Assembly (NCBI RefSeq): GCF_014646635.1
Contig: NZ_BMNQ01000025.1
Location: 1-44,405, forward strand
DNA length: 44,405 bases
Reading direction: 5' to 3'
From: Lentibacillus kapialis
GTDB taxonomy: Bacteria > Bacillota > Bacilli > Bacillales > Amphibacillaceae
How positions within the stretch are numbered: position 1 is the first letter of the stretch; the number at the start of each line of letters is the position of its first letter. The position numbers and the translations under genes are program-made. Under the pieces are notes generated by a model, which was given only the letters and a program-made list of their open reading frames with translations, had not been told where the DNA came from and did no database searches. Shown here piece by piece: positions 1 to 7,830 of this stretch.

Positions 1-445
1 GCAAAGGCTATTAACGGCCGTGTTCGTCGTCATCATCGCGATATGCTGAGATATCACTGGGATCATATGATTTATTTAGAAAAAACCATTAAGCAATTGG
101 AAGAACAAATTGATCAGTGCCTATCTTCATACCGTGAGGAAGTTGAACTGTTGGACACAATCCCTGGTGTCAATAAATCCGGTGCAGCCACTTTTATTGA
201 GGAAATCGGTGTTGATATGTCGGTGTTTCAATCAGCCAAATACCTTGCTTCCTGGGCAGGTGTAAGTCCAGGAAATAATGAAAGTGCCGGTAAAAAAAGA
301 CAGTAAATCAACTAAAGGAAACAAGGCATTAAAGACAATGGCAGTAGAGTGCACGCTTTCCTCACTTAAGCAAGAGAATCGAATTTCGGCACACCAAAAG
401 AGGATTATGAAACGACAAGGGAAAAAAAGAAGGGATATGAAGTAA
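1..445 (+). pseudogene. IS110-family transposase, 3' remnant with frameshift
   Basis: The frame is open from base 1 and encodes the C-terminal half of an IS110-type transposase: a short coiled region, then the helix-hairpin-helix-like part of the transposase_20 domain (LDTIPGVNKSGAATFIEEIG, then LASWAGVSPGNNESAG). In this family the protein continues with a basic KSTKGNKAL-like stretch. Here that stretch is in the next frame, beginning near 305 and running to a stop at 443-445. The first frame stops at 304-306 just after a run of seven A residues (292-298), so a one-base slip there is the likely lesion. The 5' part lies outside the window. It is probably inactive, although programmed frameshifting cannot be excluded from one copy. 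Confidence 0.85.
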
Positions 446-575
446 CGTCATCAGAAGGGGAAACAGCTTAGACAGAAATCATTTAATAGCATTTATTTTA
501 ATTTGAAGCTCTTCAAAAAATTGAAATATGAAGGGCATAGTTTGGTATTGTCTTTTTTAAGGGTTATTTTCATAC

Positions 576-625
576 AAAAAGCTACGGCATTCGCTATAAT
601 ACAAGGCGAATGCCGAGTTTTTCTA
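576..625 (+). repeat. Partial copy (A) of the hairpin-leader repeat
   Basis: Only the 3' half of the repeat family is present: a stem CGGCATTCGC / GCGAATGCCG followed by GTTTTTCTAA. The conserved 5' block seen in the other copies (ACGTCAGAAAGTATAAAT and so on) is missing. It lies downstream of the IS110 remnant and is followed by a tandem array rather than a gene, so it is probably a truncated relic. Confidence 0.8.
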
Positions 626-670
626 ATGGGATATTAATTGTGATTTCAATCTGGTGGATTCCTTTCCTGT

Positions 671-931
671 CGATGTTCGCGCTCTTCTGCTGATGTCCGC
701 ACTCTTCTGCTGATGTTCGCGCTCTTCTGCTGATATCTGCGCCCTTCTGTCGATGTCCGCACTCTTCTGCTGATATCTGCGCCCTTCTGTCGATGTCCGC
801 ACTCTTCTGCTGATGTCCGCTACTCTTCTGCCGATGTTCGCGCTCTTGTGCTGATGTCTGCACTCTTCTGCTGATGTTCGCGCTCTTCTGCTGATATCTG
901 CGCCCTTCTGTCGATGTCCGCGCTCTTCTGC
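671..931. repeat. Tandem array, 13 units of about 20 bp
   Basis: Thirteen consecutive units follow the pattern CGATGTTCGCGCTCTTCTGC, with variants such as TGATATCTGCGCCCTTCTGT. One unit has 21 bp. Because no unit contains a stop on the minus strand, an 89-codon frame is open there, but it has no ribosome binding site and only repeats the unit, so I do not call it a gene. It lies between the IS110 remnant and the 3' end of the yqhH-yqhG operon. Confidence 0.9.
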
Positions 932-940
932 TTAGTTTTC

Positions 941-980
941 GTGCCTGTCACTTCCCGGGTTTTGTTGAATTATGTCGAAT
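941..980. repeat. Short dispersed repeat, copy 1
   Basis: The block starting GTGCCTGTCACTTCCCGG and ending ATTATGTCGAAT recurs at 16676-16715 with a few changes. Both copies lie near the 3' ends of minus-strand genes. Confidence 0.75.
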
Positions 981-1018
981 CGGGAAAGTTGGGTGGCGAT
1001 TCTCCCACCATCGACAAG

Positions 1019-1058
1019 AAAAGGTGTCGTGAGCAGCTGATGACATGACACTTTTTTC
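1019..1058. terminator. Bidirectional intrinsic terminator
   Basis: The arms AAAAGGTGTCGTG and CATGACACTTTTT form a stem with an A-run on the left and a T-run on the right, so it could end transcription in both directions. On the minus strand it lies about 130 bp past the stop of yqhG and is the likely end of that operon. Confidence 0.75.
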
Positions 1059-1189
1059 TATGTGGAGGTCGCTAATCGTTAAAGGGTGATTAATTTGCTT
1101 TTTGTTTAAATGATAACATTATGGACCGGCTTCACGTACGGAAGCGCTAGTAGAAGCTAAAGCAAGAGCGGGAACAAACGGTAAGGAAA

Positions 1190-2143
1190 TTATGCTATGC
1201 GAAAAAAATCTTTGGTGATCGGATTATAAAAGAGTTTTTCCTGGTCCTGATCCCTTTTGCGTTGGCGCTTAAAAGTGTATTCGAGAAGCGGTACGAAATA
1301 TATAATGGCATTTTCAAGATTGATTTTGATCTCTCCATTTGCTTTGTTATAGATTTCTTGCAGCTGTTTGTCCCGTTCCAGTTCGATTGTCTCAGTTTTG
1401 GCGTTGATTTCATGCTGTTTTGCTTCACTCAGTCCTTTACGGTTTGCCCGTTTGTTATTTTCCGCTATCAGGGCGTCGTAATAATGATTGATTCGGCTGA
1501 TATCTTTGCTGATCTGGTGCTGGTCGATTTGTTCGTTTTTCTGTTGCTCACTTTTTTCCTTAACATGTGTGGTTGCTTGTTGAAGTGCTGTTTCCATATC
1601 TGGTTGAACAGGGATTGGATAAACGTAAGGTACCTGTTCCTGATACATAATGTGATCCTGTTTCTGTTGCATTACGGGATCCACTTCATTTGTCAGCATA
1701 TTAACCCAGACTTGGTGTTTCGTTTCTGTTACTTCATCTGCCGCCAGCGCAATATGGTATTGAAAAACAGTCCAGAGACCAAACACGGCTCTTTCTGACC
1801 CAATGGCTATTTTGCTTTGTTCGTCCTGTAAAAACATTTCGATTTTTTTCTGTGGATTACCGAGTTTCAGCCGATCAAGGTCGGCATAACGTAATGTCGT
1901 TTGTGCCTTCTCATGAACAAGGGTCAATAATTGTTCCAGCACATAGCTTCCAAAGGTGACAAATTCAGAGTCCGGGTTTTCCTCGGCGACTTCGAAGTCA
2001 AAGGAGAGCTTCAATTCTGTTTTATTTTGGAAATAGGAGGCGTAGTTTTCAGGGATCAGGACATGGCACAGACCATATTCCACGGGTATGACCATTCCGC
2101 CGAGTGTTTCCACTGTTTCGGTTACAAATTGCTGTAGCTTCAT
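1190..2143 (-). CDS. yqhG: YqhG family protein
   Basis: A 317-residue protein of unknown biochemical function that resembles Bacillus YqhG along its length, with a start typical of the family (MKLQQFVTETVETLGG). There is no signal peptide or membrane segment. Residues from about 200 onward are highly charged and predicted coiled coil (KEKSEQQKNEQIDQHQISK and following). The start at 2143 is preceded by AAAGGA and lies 18 bp downstream of the yqhH stop, so the two genes form one operon. In B. subtilis the same pair is found together, which suggests a shared role with the helicase. That role is inference. The family assignment is by pattern recognition, not alignment. Confidence 0.8.
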   Translation of the reverse strand: MKLQQFVTETVETLGGMVIPVEYGLCHVLIPENYASYFQNKTELKLSFDFEVAEENPDSEFVTFGSYVLEQLLTLVHEKAQTTLRYADLDRLKLGNPQKKIEMFLQDEQSKIAIGSERAVFGLWTVFQYHIALAADEVTETKHQVWVNMLTNEVDPVMQQKQDHIMYQEQVPYVYPIPVQPDMETALQQATTHVKEKSEQQKNEQIDQHQISKDISRINHYYDALIAENNKRANRKGLSEAKQHEINAKTETIELERDKQLQEIYNKANGEIKINLENAIIYFVPLLEYTFKRQRKRDQDQEKLFYNPITKDFFRIA

Positions 2144-2161
2144 ATGCTACCATTCCTTTGA

Positions 2162-4180
2162 TTAAAATAAAGTGTCATCAAGATTTCGCCGCTTGATTAA
2201 TTTTTGTTTGTTCTGCAGCATCGTTTCACCGATTTCATTCAGCTCTGCTTCCACATCCCCGGTGTCTTCAGCTTCAACCCAAGCCTTCATGATCATCTCG
2301 GAGAAGTCTTCTTTTTCTTCCATATCGCCCAGAATGGCATCAACCTCGCCAACAACCAGCTCGAACATATTTATCTTTCGGTCCAGGAGATCAAGAATAT
2401 AGTATTCAATGGTTTCCTCAGCCACCAGATTGTAGACGAAAACATCGCGCTCCTGCCCGATTCTGTGAATACGGCCTATGCGCTGTTCAATCGCCATGGG
2501 GTTCCAAGGCAGGTCATAGTTGATCATGCCATTGCAAAATTGCAAGTTCCGTCCTTCACCGCCGACCTCGGTGCTGACCAAAACATCAGCTTCTTCTCGA
2601 AAGTAAGTGACTTGTTCTTCCTTTTCCTTGCGACGTAGACTGCCATGAAATTCAGCTACCTTAAAACCGCAGTTCTTCAGGAAATTACTTAAGTATTGTT
2701 GCGTAGCGGAAAATTTCGTGAAAACGATCATTTTACCGTCAAACTCCTGTAAAATAGACGCCACTTCTTTTGCTTTCTTATGACCTGCTGTATTATCTGA
2801 TGCAATTGAGCGTGCTTCATCCAGAAACCGCTGCATTGCCTTCCGGTCAAATGCCGATAATTTTTCGTTTGTTGCCAGCCCCTCAAGTGAGGGGATGATG
2901 GTGTTAATATTGCTTCCGATTTGCTCCTGCATGTTCTTCAATCGAAAGCGATTCAGTATATTGCCCTGTCGTTCGTAGTTGTTGCTTATAAACGTGCTTA
3001 AGTTGTCATATAATGTTCTTTCGGGTTGTGAAACGGTTACCGTCCTGGTGTAGGCTGTTCTGTTTGTGAACGTCACATCCACATTGCTGCGCTTATTGCG
3101 TATCATCACATCAGCCAGCAGGCTTTTTAGCTTGTCAACGTTTTTGGCTTCGATACCTTCTTTACCTTCAACAAAATGTTTGCGAAAGTAACTGTATGTG
3201 TTAAGCTGGCCTGGTTTCAACAGTGTGATAAGATTATACAGCTCCTCGAGATGATTTTGTACTGGTGTTGCCGTCAAAAGAAAAATATATTTCTTATTAA
3301 TAGCATTTACAAATTGCCACTTTTGTGTCCGTCTGTTTTTTATATGATGTGCCTCGTCAACGATCACTAAATCGTAGTACTCTTGACTGATAGGGGAGCG
3401 GTGATTTTTTCGTTTGGCGGTATCGATTGAGGCAATGACTTTTTGGTAATGGCCCCATGCAGCGTCGCCCATTTTTTTAAATGCCGGATCGTCGGCTCTG
3501 ATGAAATCCTGATTAAATTTTCGCTTCATTTCCTGTTCCCATTGCTGCACGAGGGATGGCGGTACAAGAATTAAAATTTTTCGTGCAAGTCCGCGCATGA
3601 TATATTCGAGCATGGCCATGCCGGCTTCAACTGTTTTACCAAGACCAACCTCATCACTGAACATGACGCGGCCTTTAAAGCGGCTAAGGACAGATTTAAC
3701 CGTTTTAATTTGATAATCAAACGTTTCCATTTCACGTAAATACGGGAGGCAAAGCAGTTGATTGTCATTTGGATTCAACTGGAATTTCTCTGCGGATTTA
3801 TAGAGTTGAAACCATGCGTTGTCATGATTGTTAAAATGCGCCAGATTTTGCAGAACCGTCTGTGCATGATTCTGGTTATGTAATTCGTCAATCGTTGCAA
3901 TATCCTCCTGTGCGCTCACCATTATTCGATGATCTGCCGTCAGACTGATCCATAAATAGGCTGAATTGTAACTGGCAAAAAAGCCTTTGATTCCTCTTCC
4001 CTGAAGCAGCTGCTCATCCCAGTTGATGGAAAATTTGCGCTTCACTCCATAATCATTTTCCATTTCAAATTTATCTTCAGCTATATTCATTTGCTGAAAG
4101 AACGTACACAGTGCATCGTCCATTTCCATAGCTTGCAGATCAAGTAATTCTTTGTCTATTTTAAACAGATATCGTTCCAT
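2162..4180 (-). CDS. yqhH: SNF2-family DEAD-like helicase (YqhH)
   Basis: A 672-residue SF2 ATPase of the SNF2/RapA group. Motif I is DEVGLGKTVEAGMA (near residue 178), motif II VIVDEAHHIKN (near 275), motif III LLTATPVQN (near 305), and motifs V/VI are VGGEGRNLQFCN and IEQRIGRIHRIGQ (near 545-575). An N-terminal region of about 150 residues precedes the motor. It is expected to translocate on double-stranded DNA and act in the cytoplasm. The start at 4180 has an AGGTG sequence upstream. It is the first gene of an operon with yqhG. In B. subtilis the pair neighbours the glycine cleavage operon and a glycine riboswitch, but neither is present here: the upstream side holds a MITE and an amino-acid locus. 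Confidence 0.9.
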   Translation of the reverse strand: MERYLFKIDKELLDLQAMEMDDALCTFFQQMNIAEDKFEMENDYGVKRKFSINWDEQLLQGRGIKGFFASYNSAYLWISLTADHRIMVSAQEDIATIDELHNQNHAQTVLQNLAHFNNHDNAWFQLYKSAEKFQLNPNDNQLLCLPYLREMETFDYQIKTVKSVLSRFKGRVMFSDEVGLGKTVEAGMAMLEYIMRGLARKILILVPPSLVQQWEQEMKRKFNQDFIRADDPAFKKMGDAAWGHYQKVIASIDTAKRKNHRSPISQEYYDLVIVDEAHHIKNRRTQKWQFVNAINKKYIFLLTATPVQNHLEELYNLITLLKPGQLNTYSYFRKHFVEGKEGIEAKNVDKLKSLLADVMIRNKRSNVDVTFTNRTAYTRTVTVSQPERTLYDNLSTFISNNYERQGNILNRFRLKNMQEQIGSNINTIIPSLEGLATNEKLSAFDRKAMQRFLDEARSIASDNTAGHKKAKEVASILQEFDGKMIVFTKFSATQQYLSNFLKNCGFKVAEFHGSLRRKEKEEQVTYFREEADVLVSTEVGGEGRNLQFCNGMINYDLPWNPMAIEQRIGRIHRIGQERDVFVYNLVAEETIEYYILDLLDRKINMFELVVGEVDAILGDMEEKEDFSEMIMKAWVEAEDTGDVEAELNEIGETMLQNKQKLIKRRNLDDTLF

Positions 4181-4369
4181 AAATCACACCTGCGCTTTAT
4201 CCTTAGTACGTGAACTGAGACTATACTATGATTCTATCACAGGTGTATGAAAGAAGGAAGAAATGACAGGTGTAATTGCGATTGAGTTAGTCCTCCATTA
4301 AATCTTCACACCGATGCCTGCATTGCTGTCGTATTCATGAGACAGCATTTTATTTAATAAATTCCATGA

Positions 4370-4589
4370 TAGAGGTTGTTCAAAAAGTCCGGTAAAAATG
4401 ACACTTCGAATTTCTTCGTTGGCTTGTTTCTCCGCTGCTTGGAAAAGAACACCACTTTTCCTACGTGCGATGCAGATTCATGGAAGCATTACTTATGCTC
4501 ATGTATCTAAAAGCTTACATTCCGCTGCTCGAAACTGCGCCGCCTCGAACTTCTTGGTCCTTTTATCCTCCTTTTTGAACACGCACTTA
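4370..4589 (+). mobile_element. MITE-like element, copy 1 (about 220 bp)
   Basis: It starts TAGAGGTTGTTCAAAAAG and ends CTTTTTGAACACGCACTTA. The termini form an imperfect inverted repeat (TGTTCAAAAAG is the shared core). A closely matching copy lies in reverse orientation at 9087-9307. It has no transposase: a 64-codon frame inside is not conserved in the other copy and has no ribosome binding site. No clear target duplication is visible around this copy. It is probably mobilised in trans by an unidentified DDE transposase. Confidence 0.8.
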
Positions 4590-4649
4590 TAGTGAAATCG
4601 TGCGGTATTCTTTGAATTTTGCGCGAGAACAGCAAGAAATAAGGCAAAT

Positions 4650-4660
4650 TCATCAGATGA
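4650..4660. promoter_or_regulatory. LutR-like palindrome TCATCAGATGA
   Basis: This 11-mer fits the TCATC-N1-GATGA pattern reported for Bacillus LutR and seen also at 23541-23551 before lutP. It lies about 70 bp upstream of a candidate promoter for the 4938 operon. A chance match to a short palindrome is quite possible. Confidence 0.3.
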
Positions 4661-4732
4661 AGTAGACTACTTGGATGAAGTGTCTATTTGTATGCTTCGC
4701 AATTATTGGGATTTTTCATTCAATAAAAAATG

Positions 4733-4761
4733 TTGTCAAACGTTAATATCTATGATAGATT
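4733..4761 (+). promoter_or_regulatory. Candidate sigma-A promoter for the D-amino-acid operon
   Basis: TTGTCA, a 17-bp spacer, then TAGATT (four of six matches to TATAAT). It ends 30 bp before the hairpin-leader repeat copy B, so a transcript from it would include that whole repeat before reaching the first gene at 4938. Confidence 0.55.
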
Positions 4762-4790
4762 TAATTCATTATAAAGGTTTTGCTTTTTTT

Positions 4791-4880
4791 ATAACGTCAG
4801 AACGTATAAATTATGGATGACCTTATTAAGAAAAGCTTCGGCATTCGCTATAAGACGAGGCGAATGCCGAGTTTTTCTAA
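4791..4880 (+). repeat. Hairpin-leader repeat, copy B (intact)
   Basis: A full-length copy. The 5' block is ATAACGTCAGAACGTATAAA, then TTATGGATGACCTTATTAAG, then an 11-bp perfect stem (TCGGCATTCGC / GCGAATGCCGA) followed by GTTTTTCTAA. The outer A-tract can also pair with the T-tract. It looks like an intrinsic terminator but sits only 57 bases upstream of the ATG at 4938 and downstream of a candidate promoter, so it may act as an attenuator. Confidence 0.85.
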
Positions 4881-4937
4881 ACATTTAATATGAAGGATAT
4901 GCTTCATTACCTTCTGCTTCATCAAGGAGGTTTTTCT

Positions 4938-5804
4938 ATGGAAGAAATATATCAGAAAATTTCGTCTAAACAGCATGCGTTCTCAAAACAACTGTTAAAG
5001 ATTGCTTCGTATATACATGATGATCCAAAATTATTTGCGATGAATTCGGCTGAGGAAGTCGGCAAAAAAATGGGGGTCAGCGAGTCAACGGTGATTCGTT
5101 TCTGTCAGAAGTTGGGTTACAGTGGTTATCGAGCGCTGCAAGCAGATATTCAGCATCAGCTTTTTGAACGGAGTACATTAACAGAATTTATCGGGCAAAA
5201 ATCCGAGACGTACGGTGGACAGGCGTCTAATTCTGTAAAAGCTTTGATGGCGAATGATCTTCAAGCGATTCAGCAAACCATGGACCGATTATCTGAAGCC
5301 AAACTTGAAACGGCGGTTGCAACATTAGCTTCTTCTGATCAAACGTTGGTTGCGGGTGTTCGTTCTTCGCATGCATTGGCAAGCTGGTTTGCGTTTGCAC
5401 TTGATTTGATTCTGGGGAAAACACGGGTTTATCAGCCACATGTGGACGATGTGTTACTACGAATCAGTGAGCTTACCACAAAAAGTGTTGTGGTCGTTTT
5501 TTCATTTCATCGCTATGCGAAAGACACGATTCATCTTGCTAAACTGGCTAAACAGCAAGGGGCATTTGTCATGGCATTTACCGATTCGCCTGCAGCACCG
5601 GTTACCAAGTATGCCAGTCTTACACTGCCAGTACAGCTACAGGCTAAGTCCACTCTCGATGTGGCACCAACCGTGATGTCTATCACCAATAGTATTATAT
5701 CAGCCATTTCGTTGGAAAATGCGGACCAGTTTCAAAAGCGTGCCGCACGATTTGATGCTATAGACGGACAAGATTTTTTTGCAACGTCAAAAAATATAAA
5801 TTGA
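4938..5804 (+). CDS. MurR/RpiR-family transcriptional regulator
   Basis: 288 residues. An N-terminal HTH_6 domain (about 1-75; GVSESTVIRFCQKLGYSGY is the recognition region) is joined to a SIS sugar-isomerase-like domain (about 120-280; LVAGVRSSHALASWFAF, VVVFSFHRYAKDTI). The SIS domain normally senses a phosphosugar or related metabolite. The ATG at 4938 is chosen because AAGGAGG lies 8 bases upstream. A longer in-frame start at 4890 has no such site. It is first in a run with the M20, GNAT and racemase genes, so it probably controls them. The last codons and the stop lie inside repeat copy C. The effector is unknown. Confidence 0.85.
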   Translation: MEEIYQKISSKQHAFSKQLLKIASYIHDDPKLFAMNSAEEVGKKMGVSESTVIRFCQKLGYSGYRALQADIQHQLFERSTLTEFIGQKSETYGGQASNSVKALMANDLQAIQQTMDRLSEAKLETAVATLASSDQTLVAGVRSSHALASWFAFALDLILGKTRVYQPHVDDVLLRISELTTKSVVVVFSFHRYAKDTIHLAKLAKQQGAFVMAFTDSPAAPVTKYASLTLPVQLQAKSTLDVAPTVMSITNSIISAISLENADQFQKRAARFDAIDGQDFFATSKNIN

Positions 5805-5864
5805 TGACCTTATGAAAAAAGCTTCGGCACTCGCTATAAGTGGGCTAGACCTGAGTTTTTCTAA
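5781..5864 (+). repeat. Hairpin-leader repeat, copy C (hairpin degraded)
   Basis: The 5' block (CAACGTCAAAAAATATAAAT, then TGATGACCTTAT) is recognisable and contains the TGA stop of the preceding regulator gene. The left arm CTTCGGCACTCGC survives but the right arm is changed to GGGCTAGACCTGAG, so the usual stem no longer forms, although GTTTTT-CTAA is kept. Only 20 bases separate it from the ATG at 5885. Confidence 0.8.
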
Positions 5865-5884
5865 CATAATGGAGGCAGAACTAT

Positions 5885-7024
5885 ATGGAAATGAACCAAT
5901 ATAAGCTAGCAGATGAGCTCGACCGAATCTTTGATTATTTGCATAAGCATCCGGAAGTCAGCTGGGAAGAAACCGGGACAAGTACCTATATTCAATCATT
6001 GGTCTCCCGGTTTGATTGTAAGGTCAAGACATATGATGATTGTGCTGGCATCGTGGTTGACATCGGTAAGGGTGCTCCGGTGGTTGCTTTACGGGCAGAC
6101 ATGGATGCGTTGTGGCAGGAGGTTCATGGCACATTCCAAGCTAATCACTCCTGCGGGCATGACGCGCATATGACGATTGCCCTTGGTGTTTTTCTGACTA
6201 TGATGGAAAACGGTATATCAGAAACGGGAACCTTCCGTTTTATATTTCAGCCGGCCGAGGAGAAAGGGACCGGTGCTCTGAAAATGGTCGAGAAGGGTGT
6301 CGTGGATGATGTCGACTTTCTGTACGGTATGCATTTGCGCCCGGCGGAGGAACTGGCGAATGGCCAATTTGCTCCAGCCATTCAACACGGGGCTGCAAGG
6401 TTTATCAAAGGCACTATTCAAGGAGAAGATGCGCATGGGGCACGCCCGCATTTAAACGCGAATGCGATACAAGTGGGCAGTGAGTTTTTTCAACATTTGA
6501 ATAACATCCAGGTTGATCCGCGAATCCCCTATTCCGTTAAGATGACTGCGTTTGAGGCTGGTGGAAATAGCTCCAATATCATTCCCGGCAGTGCTACCTT
6601 TTCGTTGGATCTCCGTGCTCAAAATAATGACGTGATGCAACAGGTGAATGATAGAGTAGACAAAATTGCGTCGATGCTCGGGGATTATCATCAGGTTGCC
6701 ATTCACTTGGAAACGAACGCTGATGTGGCTGCTGCCGTGCTCGATGATGATGCTCGTGGCATGATGGAAGAGGCGATTATGCAACAGGCAGGTGAAGCTG
6801 GCACAGCACCGATGATTACAACGACAGGCGGTGACGATTTTCATTTTTATACGCTCAAGCGGCCGTCTTTAAAAGCAACGATGCTGGCAATTGGCTGTGA
6901 TTTAAGGCCTGGCTTGCACCATCCGGAGATGACGTTTGATCGACGTATGATACCGGCTGCTGTATCAATCCTAACCGATGTTTTAACGCGAACAGCCAAG
7001 ATGTACAACAGGGGGGAAGAATGA
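5885..7024 (+). CDS. M20-family amidohydrolase, probable N-succinyl/N-acyl-L-amino acid hydrolase
   Basis: 379 residues, the usual length of M20D aminoacylases. Metal-binding motifs are present: ALRADMDALW (near 80), HSCGHDAHMT (near 95), FQPAEEKGTGA (near 130) and a C-terminal GLHHPEM. It should remove the acyl group from an N-acyl-L-amino acid in the cytoplasm. GGAGG precedes the ATG. The stop overlaps the next start by four bases (ATGA), showing tight coupling with the GNAT gene. In Geobacillus the equivalent trio (desuccinylase, N-succinyltransferase, NSAR) is documented to turn D- into L-amino acids. The exact acyl group here is inferred from that context. Confidence 0.85.
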   Translation: MEMNQYKLADELDRIFDYLHKHPEVSWEETGTSTYIQSLVSRFDCKVKTYDDCAGIVVDIGKGAPVVALRADMDALWQEVHGTFQANHSCGHDAHMTIALGVFLTMMENGISETGTFRFIFQPAEEKGTGALKMVEKGVVDDVDFLYGMHLRPAEELANGQFAPAIQHGAARFIKGTIQGEDAHGARPHLNANAIQVGSEFFQHLNNIQVDPRIPYSVKMTAFEAGGNSSNIIPGSATFSLDLRAQNNDVMQQVNDRVDKIASMLGDYHQVAIHLETNADVAAAVLDDDARGMMEEAIMQQAGEAGTAPMITTTGGDDFHFYTLKRPSLKATMLAIGCDLRPGLHHPEMTFDRRMIPAAVSILTDVLTRTAKMYNRGEE

Positions 7025-7809
7025 TGACGGAATTAACAGTCAAACCTCTGTCAACGATGGCGGAACTGCACCAGGTGCAAAAGATTGAATCGGCGGTATG
7101 GCATATGGATCCCATTCCTGTCCACCAAACATTCACTGCGCTTAACAATGGGGGTATTTTGCTGGGAGCTTATGACGGAGCGCTTATGGTAGGCTATCTC
7201 TATAGCTTTGCCGGCTTTAAAGATGGTATTTCTTATTTGTGTTCCCACATGATGGGTATTTTACCGGCATATCAAACGAGTGGTCTCGGCGTCCGTCTCA
7301 AGTTGAAGCAGGCGGAGATTGCCAGCAGGATGGGGTACCGTATGATTACGTGGACCTTTGACCCGCTCGAAAGTCAAAATGCTTACTTGAATTTGAATAA
7401 ACTGGAAGCGGTCGGTTCATGGTACAAGGCGAATTATTACGGTTCCATGCAAGATGATTTAAATCAAGGACTCCCCTCAGATCGGATTCATATGACATGG
7501 GATATAATCCGTTCGACTTCAAAGCCTGCTGTCCACTTTCAGGAAGAGTATGTCCTGCTTGATGGTGATCGATATGGTGCACCGGTAATCAAGACGGCTT
7601 TTTATACGGCTGATTTTTTAATCGATAACGCCTATTTTGTAGCGATTCCAAGGAATTTTCAAAAAGTCAAACAAACCAACTTTGAACTTGCTAAAGAATG
7701 GCGGATGAAAACGCGGAACGTATTTCAGCAATTGTTTGAACGGGGTTTTCAAGCAGTGGATCTGTTGCGGAGTGATGAAGGTTATAGTTACTACGTGTTT
7801 ACCAAATGA
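7021..7809 (+). CDS. GNAT-superfamily N-acyltransferase, probable amino-acid N-succinyltransferase
   Basis: 262 residues of the COG3375 type. The acetyl-CoA/succinyl-CoA fold is suggested by LCSHMMGILPAYQTSGLG (near 75-93), which matches the pyrophosphate-binding loop region, and by WTFDPLESQNAYLNLNKL. The C-terminal part (RNFQKVKQTN, then RNVFQQLFERGF) is characteristic of this family, which very often lies beside racemase genes of the MenC/NSAR group. The proposed role is acylation of a D-amino acid to give the racemase substrate. It starts within the M20 stop and ends 21 bases before the racemase gene. Confidence 0.8.
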   Translation: MMTELTVKPLSTMAELHQVQKIESAVWHMDPIPVHQTFTALNNGGILLGAYDGALMVGYLYSFAGFKDGISYLCSHMMGILPAYQTSGLGVRLKLKQAEIASRMGYRMITWTFDPLESQNAYLNLNKLEAVGSWYKANYYGSMQDDLNQGLPSDRIHMTWDIIRSTSKPAVHFQEEYVLLDGDRYGAPVIKTAFYTADFLIDNAYFVAIPRNFQKVKQTNFELAKEWRMKTRNVFQQLFERGFQAVDLLRSDEGYSYYVFTK

Positions 7810-7830
7810 ATAGAGAGGGAGTGGATCGTC

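Noticed and set aside
594-863. 89-codon minus-strand frame over the 20-bp array
   Set aside because: Composition is purely that of the repeat, with no start signal and no resemblance to a protein family.
1262-1798. 178-codon plus-strand frame rich in hydrophobic residues
   Set aside because: It is the antisense shadow of yqhG; the minus frame has family resemblance and an operon partner.
4181-4369. Glycine riboswitch upstream of the yqhH region
   Set aside because: In B. subtilis gcvT lies beside this pair, but no gcv gene or riboswitch-like conserved blocks are seen here.
4398-4592. Small protein inside the MITE copy
   Set aside because: The matching frame is not preserved in the second copy and there is no ribosome binding site.
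4791-4880. T-box or SacY/LicT antiterminator target as explanation for the repeat
   Set aside because: The T-box consensus and the RAT consensus are not present, and no LicT-like antiterminator gene lies in the window.
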